From assembly GCF_022539315.1 (NCBI RefSeq), contig NC_066319.1, forward strand, positions 27,986,093 through 28,050,092: a stretch of 64,000 bases of DNA, in the 5' to 3' direction. The notes under the pieces were generated by a model. The model had not been told where the DNA came from, did no database searches, and saw only the letters and a program-made list of their open reading frames with translations. Each line of letters opens with the position of its first letter. Position 1 is the first letter of the stretch. Shown in pieces: positions 40,001 to 53,900 of this stretch. The translations under genes and the position numbers were made by a program. The stretch is from Serinus canaria (Eukaryota > Chordata > Aves > Passeriformes > Fringillidae).

Positions 40001-43000
40001 TGGTGCAGAAAACAGCATCTCAGGAAAAGGAAAAGAACATGCAGATGCACTGAGCGAAAGGAGAAATTAACAGACTTTGAAGTCAGCAAAAGTGCCTGAT
40101 TAAGGATTTAAAAATCAGAATTTTGCAATTTGGCTGTGCTGTGGGTTTCTAAAGCATAATTCAGAGATGGCTTTTGAGGCCTATGGAAGCTATTTTGTAA
40201 ATGACTGCATGTGTAATGCCATCTGAAGATACCAGCAACATTAGTGTTTTCAGGGTGGAAAGAGAGAAACTTCACAAGCAAAAATGTTAAAACAGAATAT
40301 GGGTGATGAACTCATGACAGCCCCCTCTAACATTTCCTTTCACTCCTTACACATTTTGTGATTTCAGCATTTTCTTTGCATTGCCCATACATTTCTCTCT
40401 TTGGTTTGTTTACGTGCCTTTCCCTCAAACCGTGAGATAAGGATTTAAAATAATATTTTCCCATTCCTATTTATTATAAACCAGTAGCAAATTGCTCATT
40501 TCATAAGTAATTCAAGCCCAGCAATTTTTTGTTAGCATAAGAATTAAAATTTTCCTTGTGCTTCATTGCAGATCTAGATTTAATGGAACATAGAATGGGA
40601 CTTGGAGATATTTACTATTAATCTGTGAGTTCAAATGCAGGTGGGAAGAATCTGAGGTGCTGCGATGATATCCCTGTTCAGGAGCCTCTATTGTGTTTTG
40701 GAAACCACCCAGAGTTTAATGATAAGGCTTCATAAACAACACTTTTCACCTGATGGCATATAGCTAGCTTGTTTGTTCAGTCTCTGCAGACTGTTAGAAA
40801 TGTGCACAGAGATGGTTTTCCATCCTTTTTTAGATGTACTCCTCAGTTTAGCTGTGCTTATTTGTAACTATAAAGGGACTCCTTGGTAGTCTCCCTGCTG
40901 TACCCATAATGTGGTTTGGAGCACTCAGCGCTAACAATCCTGCATCCTCTGGAGATAGCAAACATTGTAAATCAGGGACAGTCTCTTCTGTTATGCATAG
41001 GGGAGCATAGTAGCATGAGAGTCCTCATTAGCTCTGACCATAGAAATACAGAAAAATAATTCCACTGCAGGGAGAGTGACACTAAATGGCACCGGAACAT
41101 CAGGACTTGAAAAGGTGTCAATTTTTTATCCAAATGTTTTATGCATTTTTGAAGCACACAAATGAAATGAATACGTCTAAATATTCATTGCTTAAGGTGC
41201 CTTTCTCTGACATCAAAAGCTCTGTACACAAATTCCTCATTTTATGTGATAGCTTTCATTATCTCTCCATCTGTAATCCACACCTCCTGCTAAGAGGGAC
41301 AGAACTCCAATGCTCATTAGGACTCTCCCTTTAGAGGAAGCCAAGTGAAAAAGCCCTCATCTTTTATGCTATACCTGAAGGTGAAAATGTTACCAGATTA
41401 ACAATGCTTTCCAGCAGTGCTTTGGCTAGTCTCACCATCTAATTGAAAATTTATTCTAAGCAATCAAACCCCATTATTTCCCACCCAGGAATTTTTACTT
41501 TTCAGCCCCTTGCTTATCTGAAGACATACTTGCTAAGGAGAGGTGCAGAGTCAGCAGGAAAGATGGGCAACATGAATAATTAAAATAGAGGTCGAGTTTA
41601 CATTTGCTACTGAAAAGAAATGGTTTGCACAAAAATAGAATGAAACAGGGCATCAGAGATGCTCCAGAAGGATGGCTGTTATGTCTGGTGGTATTTTTCC
41701 CTCCAGGAGGATTGTTCATGACAGGATCACAGAGGTCTTTGGTTTAGAATGGCGACCTATCATAGTGTTATTTTGAAACATTCTGGTGTAGATAACACTA
41801 GAGAAATGTGTTTGGCAAAGGTAGAAACTGCTAAACAGTAGCAGCTAACTAATAAATGGGGATCTGCAGTTTGCATACATGAGAATTACCCCATGGAAAA
41901 GCACACATTACACAAAATATTATCTCAGTGACAAAGACAAGGACCCAGGAATCATGAAATTGAAAAATTAAGGTTAGATTAGATTTTTAATCTAGTTGTG
42001 CTCTTAAATGATACCAAGTACTGTGTTTTCATGGCTTTCTTCTGAATTCAGTATTACAGGTGGACAGTGCACTTCTGTTCAGTACTTTTTCTTCCATTGT
42101 TCAATCTTTTTTACTTATTTTTACTTACTTTGCAAATTAAGCAAATCTTCTTTTGAAGAAAAGATTAATTTTCTCAGAACACTTACTATCCCAGCCTCAT
42201 ATTTTTGCAGAAATTATTAAATTTATTTTCATGAACCACTCAGAACCAAGGAGCCTGTTATCACCCTCCTTGCAGAGATGCAGCTGTGAGACACTGAGAT
42301 TACAAAAATCTTATTTTGAATAATAAACTGTGAGAGATTTTAGAGACCCTAACTTCTCAGTGTGCAGAGAATTACAAAACACACAAAGCATGACCAGCGT
42401 TACTTTATTTGCATTGAGGACTCAGTACATCTATAAATCCGACTCTGAAAAAACTTCATTGATCTAATGCATGACTATACTACTGGCAAGACTAGAGTCC
42501 AGTTTTCCAAACCAGCATTTTTCTGTCTGATCTGGTCACTTTCTGTAACCTTTACTTGGTAACTTCACATCTTTCAACACCTGAAACATGTAAAGCAAGT
42601 ATTTTGCAGGCGCCCCTTCTTCACAGAAAACAAGCCCAGAATATTCATAGGAATCCTGGGAAGAAAAAAATAAAAGCATATGTGGTTTTGCAATTACAGT
42701 CTGTCTCCTAATGCATTAGTATGAGAGGACTGAATACAGAGCAAATAAGCCGCATGATCTCTCTTTTGCTCTAACTTCTTGATTGCTCTTGTACAATAAC
42801 AATATTCCTTTCCTGTACTTCATACACAGTAAAGTACTGTGTACTTTTACATACGCAGTAAAGTACTTCCTATACTTTTTTCACACAGGCCTCTAATGGA
42901 AGGGCAAGAGATTCCATCACCCATTATGATCATGTGCCATCAGCAAGGTGATAACTCCAGGCTCTCTTAGACTCTGCTATTGCCAGCAAGGGGATGCCTA

Positions 43001-43479
43001 TCTTGGCAGCAAAGGCTCAGGCACGGTGAGTCCCTGCAGGTACAGCTAGCTTGACATAGGGGTATTGGACACTCTGTACAGCAGATTGGGAGTCTGTAGC
43101 TGTCAATCTAAATAAGGAGCTTATTAATCTTCAGTTTTTTGTTTATTCCTCCACCCACTGAGTGTTGTTCTTCACTCTATAGATGACTGATGTCTGACGA
43201 TTTCACTTAAGAGCTAAAATGCCAAGGACCATACCTCAGGACTGGAACCATAACATCTATTGTTCTCACATGGCTAACTAAATTAGGGCTACCCCAGCCA
43301 GCTCAAGCTGGATAGATGTGATGCTGAGCAGCAACCTGTGGCCCACATCTCTTTCACTTTGAAAGTGACCGGCAAATACCAACGGGCCAAGGTCAGGTGA
43401 AAACAGCAAAACCCTGATATCTCCCCTTTTGAGCAAACAGCTTCGAACGAGCATGTCAATTTTCGGCACTGGCGCCGTC

Positions 43480-43870
43480 CATCCGGTTATGCACCACTCA
43501 GGCGAAGCGCAGCTCACTGTTACTTGTGGTGGGACGCTGGGGCAGCACGACCCTTCGCCTCAGGAAGGTCTTTCCCCGGCCAGCGACCGAGGCGCGTCGG
43601 CCGGGCACATGGCAGCCGCCTCGCCCCGCAGTCCCTCCTCCCCGCCCCGCCTCCCCGCTCCGGGGCCGCTTCCTGCGCGCCGCCCCGCCCCTCTCCGGAC
43701 GTGCGCGGCGCGGCCATGGCGGCTGTGGACATCCGAGGTAGGCCCGGGGCTCGGGCGGCGCTCGGGACTCGCTCCCCGCGGCTTCGGGGCTCTGCCCGCC
43801 GGCCTGGGCTCAGCTCCGCCTGCGGGGCAGAGCCCTCCGCGGGGCGGCCGCAGGAGGGGGTCAGTGTGGT
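43480..43870. promoter_or_regulatory. MED6 CpG-island promoter
   Basis: There is a sharp GC/CpG-rich block around the MED6 start. It carries several CCGCCCC/CCCCGCCCC GC boxes just upstream (about 43640-43690), an ETS-like CTTCCTG at 43669-43675, and no TATA box. This is typical of a housekeeping promoter firing to the right. No minus-strand partner gene was recognised. Confidence 0.85.
43716..43737 (+). CDS. MED6: MED6 coding exon 1
   Basis: It encodes MAAVDIR plus the first base of Asp8, followed by the GTAGG donor at 43738. It is very short and lies in the CpG island. Confidence 0.96.
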
Positions 43871-46800
43871 GGTGTGACGGTCCTCGGAAGCTGGAACGGC
43901 CGGGCGGAAAAGCTGCCCAAAAAGCAGCTTTCTTGGATGTGCGGCAGGCTGCGAGCGTGTACTCAGTGCGGCCTGGGGAAAGCAAGTTTCCTTCTGGTAG
44001 ACTCTGCCTTTTCAGGGGGGATAAAGAGGTCCTGCAATGAGATGGGGACGTAAGGGAGCAGCTAAAGAAAAGAGTTCCAGCGCTGAAGTGTGGGGGAAAG
44101 TGGGAGGCCCTGGCGCGTGTGTGGGACTTGAACAGGACCAGAGCAGCGAGTGGGGCTAAGTCATCCTAAGAACATTTCAGGTGGATGTGGTGAGGCGGAC
44201 CAGGTGTTAGGAAAGCCGGAAAGAAGCTGAAGTTAAAAAAAAAAAAAAAAAATTGAGTGTGGAGTAAGGGATATGAATAAAAAGAAATTATGTTTGAAGA
44301 AGTGATATTTGACTGAAGTGTTAAAGAATATTTATGTTGTAAACATAAATATTCTTTAACATAAATATTCTTTAACATAAATATTCCTAAGCAGCGAGTC
44401 ATCCTAAGAACATTTCAGGTGGATGTGGTGAGGCGGACCAGGTGTTAGGAAAGCCGGAAAGAAGCTGAAGTTAAAAAAAAAAAAAAAAAAAAATTGAGTG
44501 TGGAGTAAGGGATATGAATAAAAAGAAATTATGTTTGAAGAAGTGATATTTGACTGAAGTGTTAAAGAATATTTATGTTGTAAACAAACTAGAAGTTAAA
44601 TTGTTACGAAGAATTTGAGCTTTGAGAGAAGCTGGGGTTCAGAGGCCACAGGAAAGGAAGTTGTTTTTCTCCGTAAGAGTGTCTGGATGGAATAACATCA
44701 CAAGCCTGTGTGTGGGAGTCTCAGAGAATGGACAGGAGCGGGTATTTAGGGAAATCTCGTGAAGGATCAATTTTGATAATGCCCCAGATGTTTCCTCCTT
44801 TTTTGTCTTCAAATTCTTAATGGTTATGTGTAGTCCTGTGTGTTTTTCTGACTGCCTTGTTTGAGGTTACATGAAGGAGCTATGTAGACAATTAATGGAG
44901 GAGCGCTGTATTAAGTTATTAGCTGATGTGAGAGCCTTCTGTCTTACTCCAGCTAATTTAAGCTCCCTCAAAGTCTTTTATCTAATATAGTTCAATATAT
45001 TAAGTAGATTTTGAGGCATACTTCTATTTTTAATCTATCTGCAGTGGATTAACCCTGGCTGGGTTAAAGCCACTCTGTCACCCCCTTTCTCGACCAGAGA
45101 GGGGAGAGAGAATATAGTGAAAGGCTTGTGGATTGAGATCTGGGCAGGGAGAGATCACTCATCAGTTACTGTCCTGGGCAAAACAGACTCGCTTTGGTAA
45201 TAAATTCAAATAATTTCCCCAGTTAGATCAGAGGAAGATAATGGGAAATAAACCCAAATCTTACAAACACCTCCACCACTCCCTTCTTCCTGGGCTTAAC
45301 TTCACTCCAAAGTTCTCTAACTTCTCTCCCCCAAGCAGCAAAGGTGAACAGGGAATAGGGCTGTGATCAGTTCATGCATGTTGACACTGCCAGTCTGTCC
45401 TCCTCACCAGGAGGACTCTTGACAGTCTTCACTGCTCCAAGGTGGGATCCCTCTCACAGGAGACAATCCTCCATGAATTTCTCCAATGCTGTTGTTCCGA
45501 AATGGGCTTTTGCACCTGGTAGAAGAAGCCCATCTACACAACAGAGTTGAGGTATCTGATTTACTGCTCTTAAATCCTGTACCAGCCTGTATGTCTGAGA
45601 GCAAGGCTTCTTTACAGGTATTAAGTTCACATTGCTACTCTGAGCAGCAATCAGTACTGCATCCAGCATGTCCTTTTCAGGTTCCTTTGAGGTCTGGTTC
45701 ATTGGTAAGCAGATTTGAGCTTTCCATGCCTTTTTCTTTGAGATGCATAGCTATACACAGTTCTCAGAAAAAGTTACTTGAGCATTCAGCTTGCATGGTC
45801 TTGTCCTGACAATGGAAGGGGACATTCTGGCATGTAGAAACTCATGAGTCAGTTTAGTAGGTGCAATTGGGACAGTCCATGAGCTGTAAGAACGGCCATA
45901 ACCCCCTTTTTCCCATTGCCCCAGCAATCTGTATTGTAACTTTACTAAGCAGGGCCTTGGCTCTCTTTATTACTGAATGTGTGGCTCTGCTATTGATCAG
46001 AAGTCTATTGTTCTATTTTCTGGTTGTACTGGAGCTGTGAGGTCTGCCAGGAATGCCTTGATGTTTTCCACCAGTCCCCTCCTCTCATAGTCAGAAATAA
46101 TGTTTACATCTAATTGCCCCTTCCTGCCTGCCAAGAGTACATTGATTCAGGCCAAAGAGTGGGAGCCCTTTCTCACCCCAGTGCCCCCTGCCTATTGCTC
46201 TCCTTTCACCTTCTTTAGTACCATTCTCCTCTTCTTCACTGTAAACAGGTATTGAATATAGCCTGCATAACTCCCCCAGTTAGGATTATTAGTCAACATG
46301 ATAGTTTCCAAAAGCTGGTACATTCCAGTAAAACAGATTTAAGCCTAGCCACTTTGGTTAAGTACCTAAAAAATGAATGGGACTCAGGTAGGGGTGAAGC
46401 TGATAATAATATTCCCTGAATTTGGAGAACAGAAAGGTTAGAGATTAAGGTAGAGTGTTGGATGATCACTGGGTCTACCTATGAAAAACCATCCCAGATT
46501 TCTCTGCATGACACATCAAAACGAGTAATGAAAAAGCCAAAATTTTGCAGCTCTGAAAAATGGTGTAATTTTACCATGTATCCCTTTGGGCCTACCATCA
46601 TGTGGGGCTATAATTTAAATTCAAAATAGATATTAGTGAAACTACAACAACTGCATTTTCACCAATCCAAAAGTATTAGAATATTTTATCTCCACAAATT
46701 TTTGAAATCAGGCCATGTGTGGTCTGAAATACAGGTCATCAATAAATATTGTTTAATCCATCTTGGTCTCTGAAATTGGCAGAAGTAATAATGCCGATCA

Positions 46801-47935
46801 ATATTCGGCACTTAAACCAACCTGCTCACAATTTTTAAGTGCCTTCTGTGCAGAATGGTTATCTTGGTTACACAGGCAATCCCTCACTTTTCCAAAATTA
46901 CCAACATTTCTGCAGCATCCAGAGCTGAGTCAGGATGGACAAGTGCCCATTGTCACAGTGACCCTGGCCTCTGACCTGCCTTACCCTCTGGGCCAGCTTT
47001 GAATCTACTTTGCCCAGGTGAACATGACCTGGCAGCTCTGCAGGGCCTGACAACTTGTGGGGCTGCTCGGTGTGGCTGGTATTGCACTTGGCATTGGGAG
47101 AAATGTGAACAAAGTGCTCCAGCATGGCTCTCCCAGAGGGTCACAAGTCCTGCCCACAAACCTGCTCCAGCTTGGCCTCCTCTGTCCAAGGGACCAGAGG
47201 TCCTGTCAGAAGCCTGCACCAGTGTGGCTTCCCATGGGGTCACATCCTCCCTTGGGCATCCACCTGCTCCAGTGCGGGGTCCTCCAGGGGCTGCAGCTGG
47301 ATCTCTGCTCCACTGAGGGGGACAGCCACTTTATGGTCTGTGCTTGGCTCTGTAGGACATGGAGGAGCTTCCAGCAGCTTCTCACTGAAGCCACCCCTGT
47401 AACTCCCCCTACCAAACCTGGTCAGGCAAACCCAATACCCTGTCAGGCTACTTTACTATTCCTCTTGCTCTGTCGAAGCATAGTGCTGAGCTACCTGGCC
47501 AATAAGGCCAGGTTCAGCACATTGTGTGAATTACTCTTCCTTTTTGCTATGGATTGCTGGCTTGTCTTCCAAATTGTCTTGAAAATCATGACAGATTGGC
47601 AGTATTGTCAGAAGCAATTTACTTTTGTATCTGTGATGCAAATTCCACAAGAAATGCTTTGCACAAGATGTCCTATTTTTGAAAGGAACAGGGAAGCAGG
47701 AATGCCATCCTTTCTTATACCCAAAATAAACAGTTCACCCTTCAGTATGACAGCTATGTCGGGTTCATGGTTTGTTTTATTCTTCCCAAGAATAGTTAAG
47801 AGAACAATCTTGCTAGTTACAAAGGCAGTTATAAATACTGGCACTAAGCAGTTGTGGATAATAGAGTCTTAGAGTCCAACTTTATATTCCATTTTATGAT
47901 ACATTTATCTGTCTATATACAGCATGATAGCTATA

Positions 47936-47972
<37 letters not shown>

Positions 47973-50900
47973 AAGGCTCGCCTGACAATCCTCTGAGAGT
48001 TGCAGGTATTGTTAATCATACAAACAAAGAAAGTTTGTATTTGAAGTATAATGTGAGAGCTTATTATGAGAAGAATGCAAGTGCTTAAGATTTTTGAAAG
48101 GATAGCTCTTTTGGATTTGAATAGCATTTGGAATAAACAGCATTACCAACAAATTGGGTGCTTAATAATGGATCTTAGTGCTGTGTTTCTGAGATTTCCT
48201 TTTCTGTAGTGAGGAGAGAGAATAGTCTGTGTGAAATAACTTGAATGCCTCTAGACTTCTCCATCCCTTTCCCTGCCCTGCATGAAACAGTTGGGCTAAA
48301 AATTCTGACATTAGCAAGGAAAAATGGTTTACATGTAGCTATTTCTGTTGCATTTTCCCTGGTTTGCTAAGGAGGTAGTGTTGCTTTTCTTCCTCAGAAA
48401 AGCTGCTAGTAGTGTAGAGCTGACATTTTTGGAAGTGATCTGATGATCCTTGAGCATGCTGAATTGTCACAGAAGTAAAATATTCTCATTGGAATGATAA
48501 CTAGGAGTTCAGGGTATGCATATAATGTGTGAACTTTAGGGAGTGGTTCCTGTGAGGAGGGAATTTGAGATCTTCAATCAGTCTTCAGTGACTTCTCATC
48601 ACATATGGGTTTTTTTAATCTAAACAATGCATGTCTCTTCTTGTGTCTAGGAAATTCTGTTTGCTGCTGCTGTGAATGAGTGAATTTCAGGGCTTTTTTC
48701 CAAGGTTCCTCCTGGATCTCCAGAGTTAGCAAGTTTGTTGCCTGTGGAACTGGTGGTTGACACTGGTTTCTTTGATGTGCCTGAAGAACATTTTGCTGCA
48801 GCGTGATAACAAAATGCAGGGACTTTAATTCATATTTCCCTAAATCTGCAAGAATTTAACTGGCCTATTATGACTTGTAGCTTGTATGTTCATTTAAAAA
48901 GCTTGCTTTTTAATATAATTGTTAGTGGTCAGTAGTTTGATACCTGTAATATCCACTGAGTTATGGAACAAGTAATTTGCTGCAGGCAATTTGGCAGATT
49001 AACTTTTTAGCCAGGTGTAGAATCTCTTGTTCAAGGTTACTGGGAAGCATCTGCCCAAATATAGCATCTTTGTGTTTACTGTTGGTTTTTGGGTTGTGTT
49101 TGGGTTCTTTTTGTTTTGTTTCTTTGTTTTTTGTATACTGCTAAGAAATCTGAAGAAGGTTAAAGGTTATCAATTATTATTTGAACTCTATGAAATACTT
49201 TTTTCTTGTTAACTGGTGTGCTTGTGTTCCATCTCCTTTCTCTGCTGTAATTGTTAACTGCTGTCAATTTACTCTTGGATGTATTTGTAATGGTTTTGAC
49301 TGCTTTGATATTCAATGTAGATTTATTTTCCCAGATAATCTGTTGGGGATTTCCTGGGTTGACAGCTCCTGGATTCCAATATTAAACAATGGGAGTGTGT
49401 TGGACTATTTCTCAGAGCGAAGTAACCCTTTCTATGACCGAACATGTAACAATGAAGTCGTCAAAATGCAGCGGATGACCCTGGACCATTTGAAGTAAGT
49501 TGTAATTTGCATCTGGTTGATGTGCAGTATCCCTTGTCCCTCCATTCAGAGGCTTTGGTGACTGAATAGAAGCATGCTGGAAAGCTCATTCTGTTCTGTG
49601 CTTTTTAGTCCCACCACTTTCCAGCAAGGCCAGCTTTTTCTGTATTTGGATGTTTTCTCCTTCTTCTTATGCCACCTCAAGGAGGTGTTAAGCTTTAAGG
49701 ATTCTATGTATCTTTTGAGATTCCAGTAAATCACCCTTTAGATATTTCTCTGATATAGAAAAGCTGTCTTCTCTCATCCTCCCTGCTCAACAGCACCTGA
49801 GTAGTGTAATGTAGTTAAATGCTTTTTCTGCAGTGAATAGAGTTTATGTTGGGGGATACTTTGAGTTCATAAATAGTTTGTGTTTCCATATACTACTGGC
49901 TGTGTGCCATAATTAGTACATAATTCTTCCAAGGAGCTGGCTTTTTAGTTAGGATAATAAGAGTAGTGAGTGTTGTAAATAAACTGATCACATATGGTTG
50001 TGTATTGAGATTGCATGTGCAAGTTAACTTTGTTTTCAGTTCCCCATCTGCTATGCTGAGCACAAGCGAGTTGTTCGAGAGCTATTTAAAGACTCCACAA
50101 TATGATAAGGGGTTTGCGAGCAGAGCTAGAAGTCCATTGGTAAAGTCACTTGTGCTCAGTGTGGTTGCAGAGAGGCCTTTACATCAGACACACAGATGGT
50201 CACATCATACACCAGTTCTTTGTTGCTGTATTTAAATGACATCTCCATGATGACAGATTATCTTTCTTGCTATTTATCTGTTGCTGATATATTCTACTTG
50301 TGTTGTGTCAGGTTGTTATAACTCCCTTTGTCTATGCTCCTAGAGTTTGATAGCTCAGGAAAGTCCTTTGCCTTTATTTACTGCCCATTACAAAGAAGAG
50401 CTTTCAGAGCATCAGAACTTTGTTGCTTTGTTGCCAGACCCATTGGTTGCTCTTCATGTCCTACAGATTTTACTTGAAGGAAGTTATTTACTGTGGTTAT
50501 TTCTTTCTCAGCCAGATGGTTGGAGTGGAGTACATCCTTCTCCATGCTCAAGAGCCCATTCTCTTCATTATCCGAAAGCAGCAAAGGCAATCTCCAACAC
50601 AAGGTACTGTCACTCACTTCTTGCCCCTGTTGAGAAGCCAAATCAGTCAGTTGTTTTTATCACTTCCTAAATTGTGTTTAAGAATTTCTGCTTCCCATTT
50701 CTGTCTCAATCTCCAGTCTAACTGGGAGGGTATGAGGCTTTGTGGTGGGGAGATCTTTTCTGCAGCAGTTCCCTGCAGCGTGCCAGCAGCAGGGAGTGCC
50801 ATCTTGTGGGGAAATGGGAACAGCGAATGAGAGAGCAGCCCTGTGCTACATTTTCCTACAGGAAATTGCTAATGGCATTCATTCCATTTATCTGTTAGGC

Positions 50901-53900
50901 CATCTGTTAGCAAGAGTGTCCATATCTTGTTATGATGGAGTCTTGTGGTAACAGCACCATTCCTTCCTACAGTGTCATTTTCCAGTTTTTAAATCAAACA
51001 CCTTAGCTTTTTTTTTTTTTGCCATCTGCATGCAGCTGGCTTTGTTATTCTTTTTTAACCTTGAATTTGTTTGCATCCGTGTGATTAATCAAACATGTAG
51101 CCACATTTCAATAGTTATTGGATTGTCTTATCTGTTTACTACATGTTCATATAACATCATTTGGGTTATTTCAGAGTAAGCTTTGTAGGAAAGAAAGGCA
51201 GGGTTAGTGCTAATTATTTCTTCTCTTTGTTAGGGGTTTAGGTTCTGTATATGCATTTTGGTCTTTACAGGGCTTTGCCTTGTCTTGTAATGTTTCTTAT
51301 TTGCTTGTATCAGATAAAAGTCTGTTTACATTGCAGTTCCAAACTGAGAAAACATGTATGATTGATTCTTTAGTATGTTGTTTTATTTCTTAATTAGGGA
51401 TTTTCAACATAGCTTCTAAAAGTGAGTATAGAATTATTGTACAACCCTTAATTTCTGGTTTTGACACCTTTCAGATTGAGACTAGAGTTGGAGCTACCAT
51501 GGTATGTGTGTTTAGACTTACGCTGTGAGGCAGATGTATGTTTGGTGGAACTTAACTGAGATTTTTTTTTCCCACTGTGACTGTAAAGTTTGTGCTGGGT
51601 ACCTTAATTGAGTTGCATAGTTCCTTAGCTGAGATGTTACCATGTGTTTTATTTCATCAGGGTACAAAAATGAGTGTATTTGACACATGGGAATGGGGAT
51701 GTAAAACTGAGATTTAATGAGTTCATAGCTAGTGTAGAATACTCAAATGCAACTGATGCAGGCCTGTCTTATGACTTCTGTGTGTTTTTAAAACATATTT
51801 ATTTACATATTAAATTCTTAAAGACTGTTTGAAGTGATATTAGAAAAATCTTTAGATCAATGATTAGGGAGAGTTGCCTGTCTAGGAGAGTAGGCCCTGG
51901 CACAGAGCTGTGATACAATAAAACTGCAGTTCTGTGTCTTGCTCCATTTGTAAAGAAGTGCTAAACATCCTTCTTCTTTTGAGGAGAAGTGGTACTGGCT
52001 GTAATATGCACCCAGCTGTCTGGGACTGCTAATTTAAGTAGGTGTCCATGCTTCATAAAATGCAAGTACTGGATGAATTGTTAGTAGAGATGGAGGAACT
52101 GAAACACACATGTGCACAAGTAATGTCCTTAGGAATGTGAAGCTGGGGCATCGCTATGGTTTCTCAATTGAACAGTGTTTGGCAGAGTTACGGGGGCAAA
52201 TGTAATGTTCCTCTGCACTGCAGCTCTAATGAACAGGAATTTTTGATTGGTCATTAGAGGTTCCAAATCTGATTTAGCTAATGCCTTTGGAAGGTAGTCT
52301 TTTTTTGGCAGAATGTTACTAATTTAGAAAAGCATGCTCTGTGTGTGCTTCACTCCATTGGGTCTGGGAAATCTAGCTGAGAGGACTGTAGAAGTTAGAG
52401 AAAATGGAGTCCAGAACAATGATATCTTACATTGTAGTGGGCTTCTATTGGTAGCCAAGGCTAGGGGAATTACTTCCAGAGCAGTTCACTTGACTAGTAG
52501 TAGCTCTAGTGTACTCTGAAAACCCCAGTTCTGTGAAGCAAATCATTTGCTTGCAGTAGGACAGGACTTTACTCATACATTTCTATCTGTAAAGCAGACA
52601 TTGGTTTTTCTCTCCTTATCAGTCTGTGCCTAAGGTGCAAATAAAGCACCTTGAAGAAAAGGTTAACAAGAGAAAATTTTGTGATAAGAGAAATACTGCA
52701 ATTTCTCAGTCGCTGCTACGACTGACATTCAGCAACAAATACACAGCCTTCAGGCAGAGCTTTAAATTGATTCCACGTTCTTCTTCTTTTCCTTCCCACA
52801 GTTATGCCATTGGCTGACTACTACATTATTGCTGGAGTGATTTATCAAGCCCCTGACTTAGGATCTGTCATTAACTCCAGAGTTGTAAGTGCTCTGTGCA
52901 TTTGATGCATACTGGTTTATATCTGTTTTTACTTTTGGTTGTCCCCCAGGTTGTTTAAATATCTCCTTCACTATTCTGAGCAAAGATCTTGTGTAGTAAG
53001 GGTGCAGTAACTTAAAACAAGCCCCACTGGTTAATATTGTGTGCATCCCACATGAAAATGCAGGATCTTGTGAGAGTGCAGTATTGCCCAGAAACTAGGA
53101 TACATTGTTTAAGGACGAGGGATCAGAATTAGCGAAGCTACACAATTGGCAGAACAGTATGAAGCTTGAATAATCAAAATTTTAAAATTATTTGACATAC
53201 GTATGGAATAGTAATTAAATACATGATCAGTGAAGCTTGCTTTGGAAAGTTAATGTTAAGCTAATATTATATTTCTTTTTAAATGAGGTGTATGTTTTTA
53301 ATTGATGTGGTATGTCTTCTTAAATTGGATGCTCAAGTTTATTTTGATTCCTTCTGTTCTTGTAAACTGTTGGTTTTTTGCAAGTTTTCTCTGTCAGTTT
53401 AAAAAAGCACTCCAGAAGAGCCTTGTGAGAACCTGTTAAAGAAATTACATTCTCCATTCAAAACTGGATATTCCAAGTTCCCTTCCCAGAACAAAAATGA
53501 ATATAGAATATTAATTTTAAAATACTTTCAAAAATTTACATTGTGTTTTCTGCTTGAGTTGTGAACTCAATGCCTTACATTCTTCTGAAAGCTCACTGCA
53601 GTGCATGGAATTCAGTCTGCTTTTGAAGAAGCTATGTCCTACTGTCGCTATCACCCATCCAAGGGCTACTGGTGGCATTTCAAAGACGAGGAAGAACGAG
53701 GTATGATTGCTAGCTTCTCCTGCATACTTTGGGAGAGGAAAGGAATGAAGGGTAAAGCTTGAGGCAATGCACAGTGATGGTGGAGAAGTGAGATGAAGTT
53801 TCTGAAGGGTAAGTTAGGGCTCTCTACCAGCTGAAAGGAATTTTGCCCTTCTGTGCTGGTGGGAATGAACATCGAGGCATGGGTGGGAGATGAAAATAAT

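Larger units (their letters stand above)
26625..43479. other. Intergenic region between TTC9 and MED6 (~16.9 kb)
   Basis: No protein-coding exon, tRNA or other RNA gene was recognised. Open frames are short and without familiar domains. Recognisable contents are a CR1 3' end (~29895-30378), a short CTG-type run at ~30729-30747, a perfect 14-bp hairpin (36969-37001), and two stretches (~38170-38235 and ~40082-40145) that look like diverged copies of each other. The remainder is unremarkable AT-rich DNA. Confidence 0.75.
43738..49334. other. MED6 intron 1 (5.6 kb)
   Basis: This intron begins inside the CpG island and then becomes AT-rich. It holds the tandem duplication (44161-44586), the split LTR/retroviral fragment (45042-47440) and a TA microsatellite (47932-47970). 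No extra coding exon is evident between 47975 and 49334. Confidence 0.85.

Noticed and set aside
43429..44040. 203-codon plus-strand open frame at the MED6 promoter
   Set aside because: It runs through the CpG-island promoter, MED6 exon 1 in another frame, and intron 1. No family resemblance was seen.
45404..45702. Retroviral pol remnant as a domesticated gene
   Set aside because: The frame is broken, the RT middle is deleted and the protease and RT active-site signatures are damaged, so there is no sign of a preserved host-used protein.
47057..47872. 271-codon plus-strand open frame in MED6 intron 1
   Set aside because: Its first half is translated LTR repeat sequence and the rest has no domain or conserved motif; it is treated as a by-product of the repeat.
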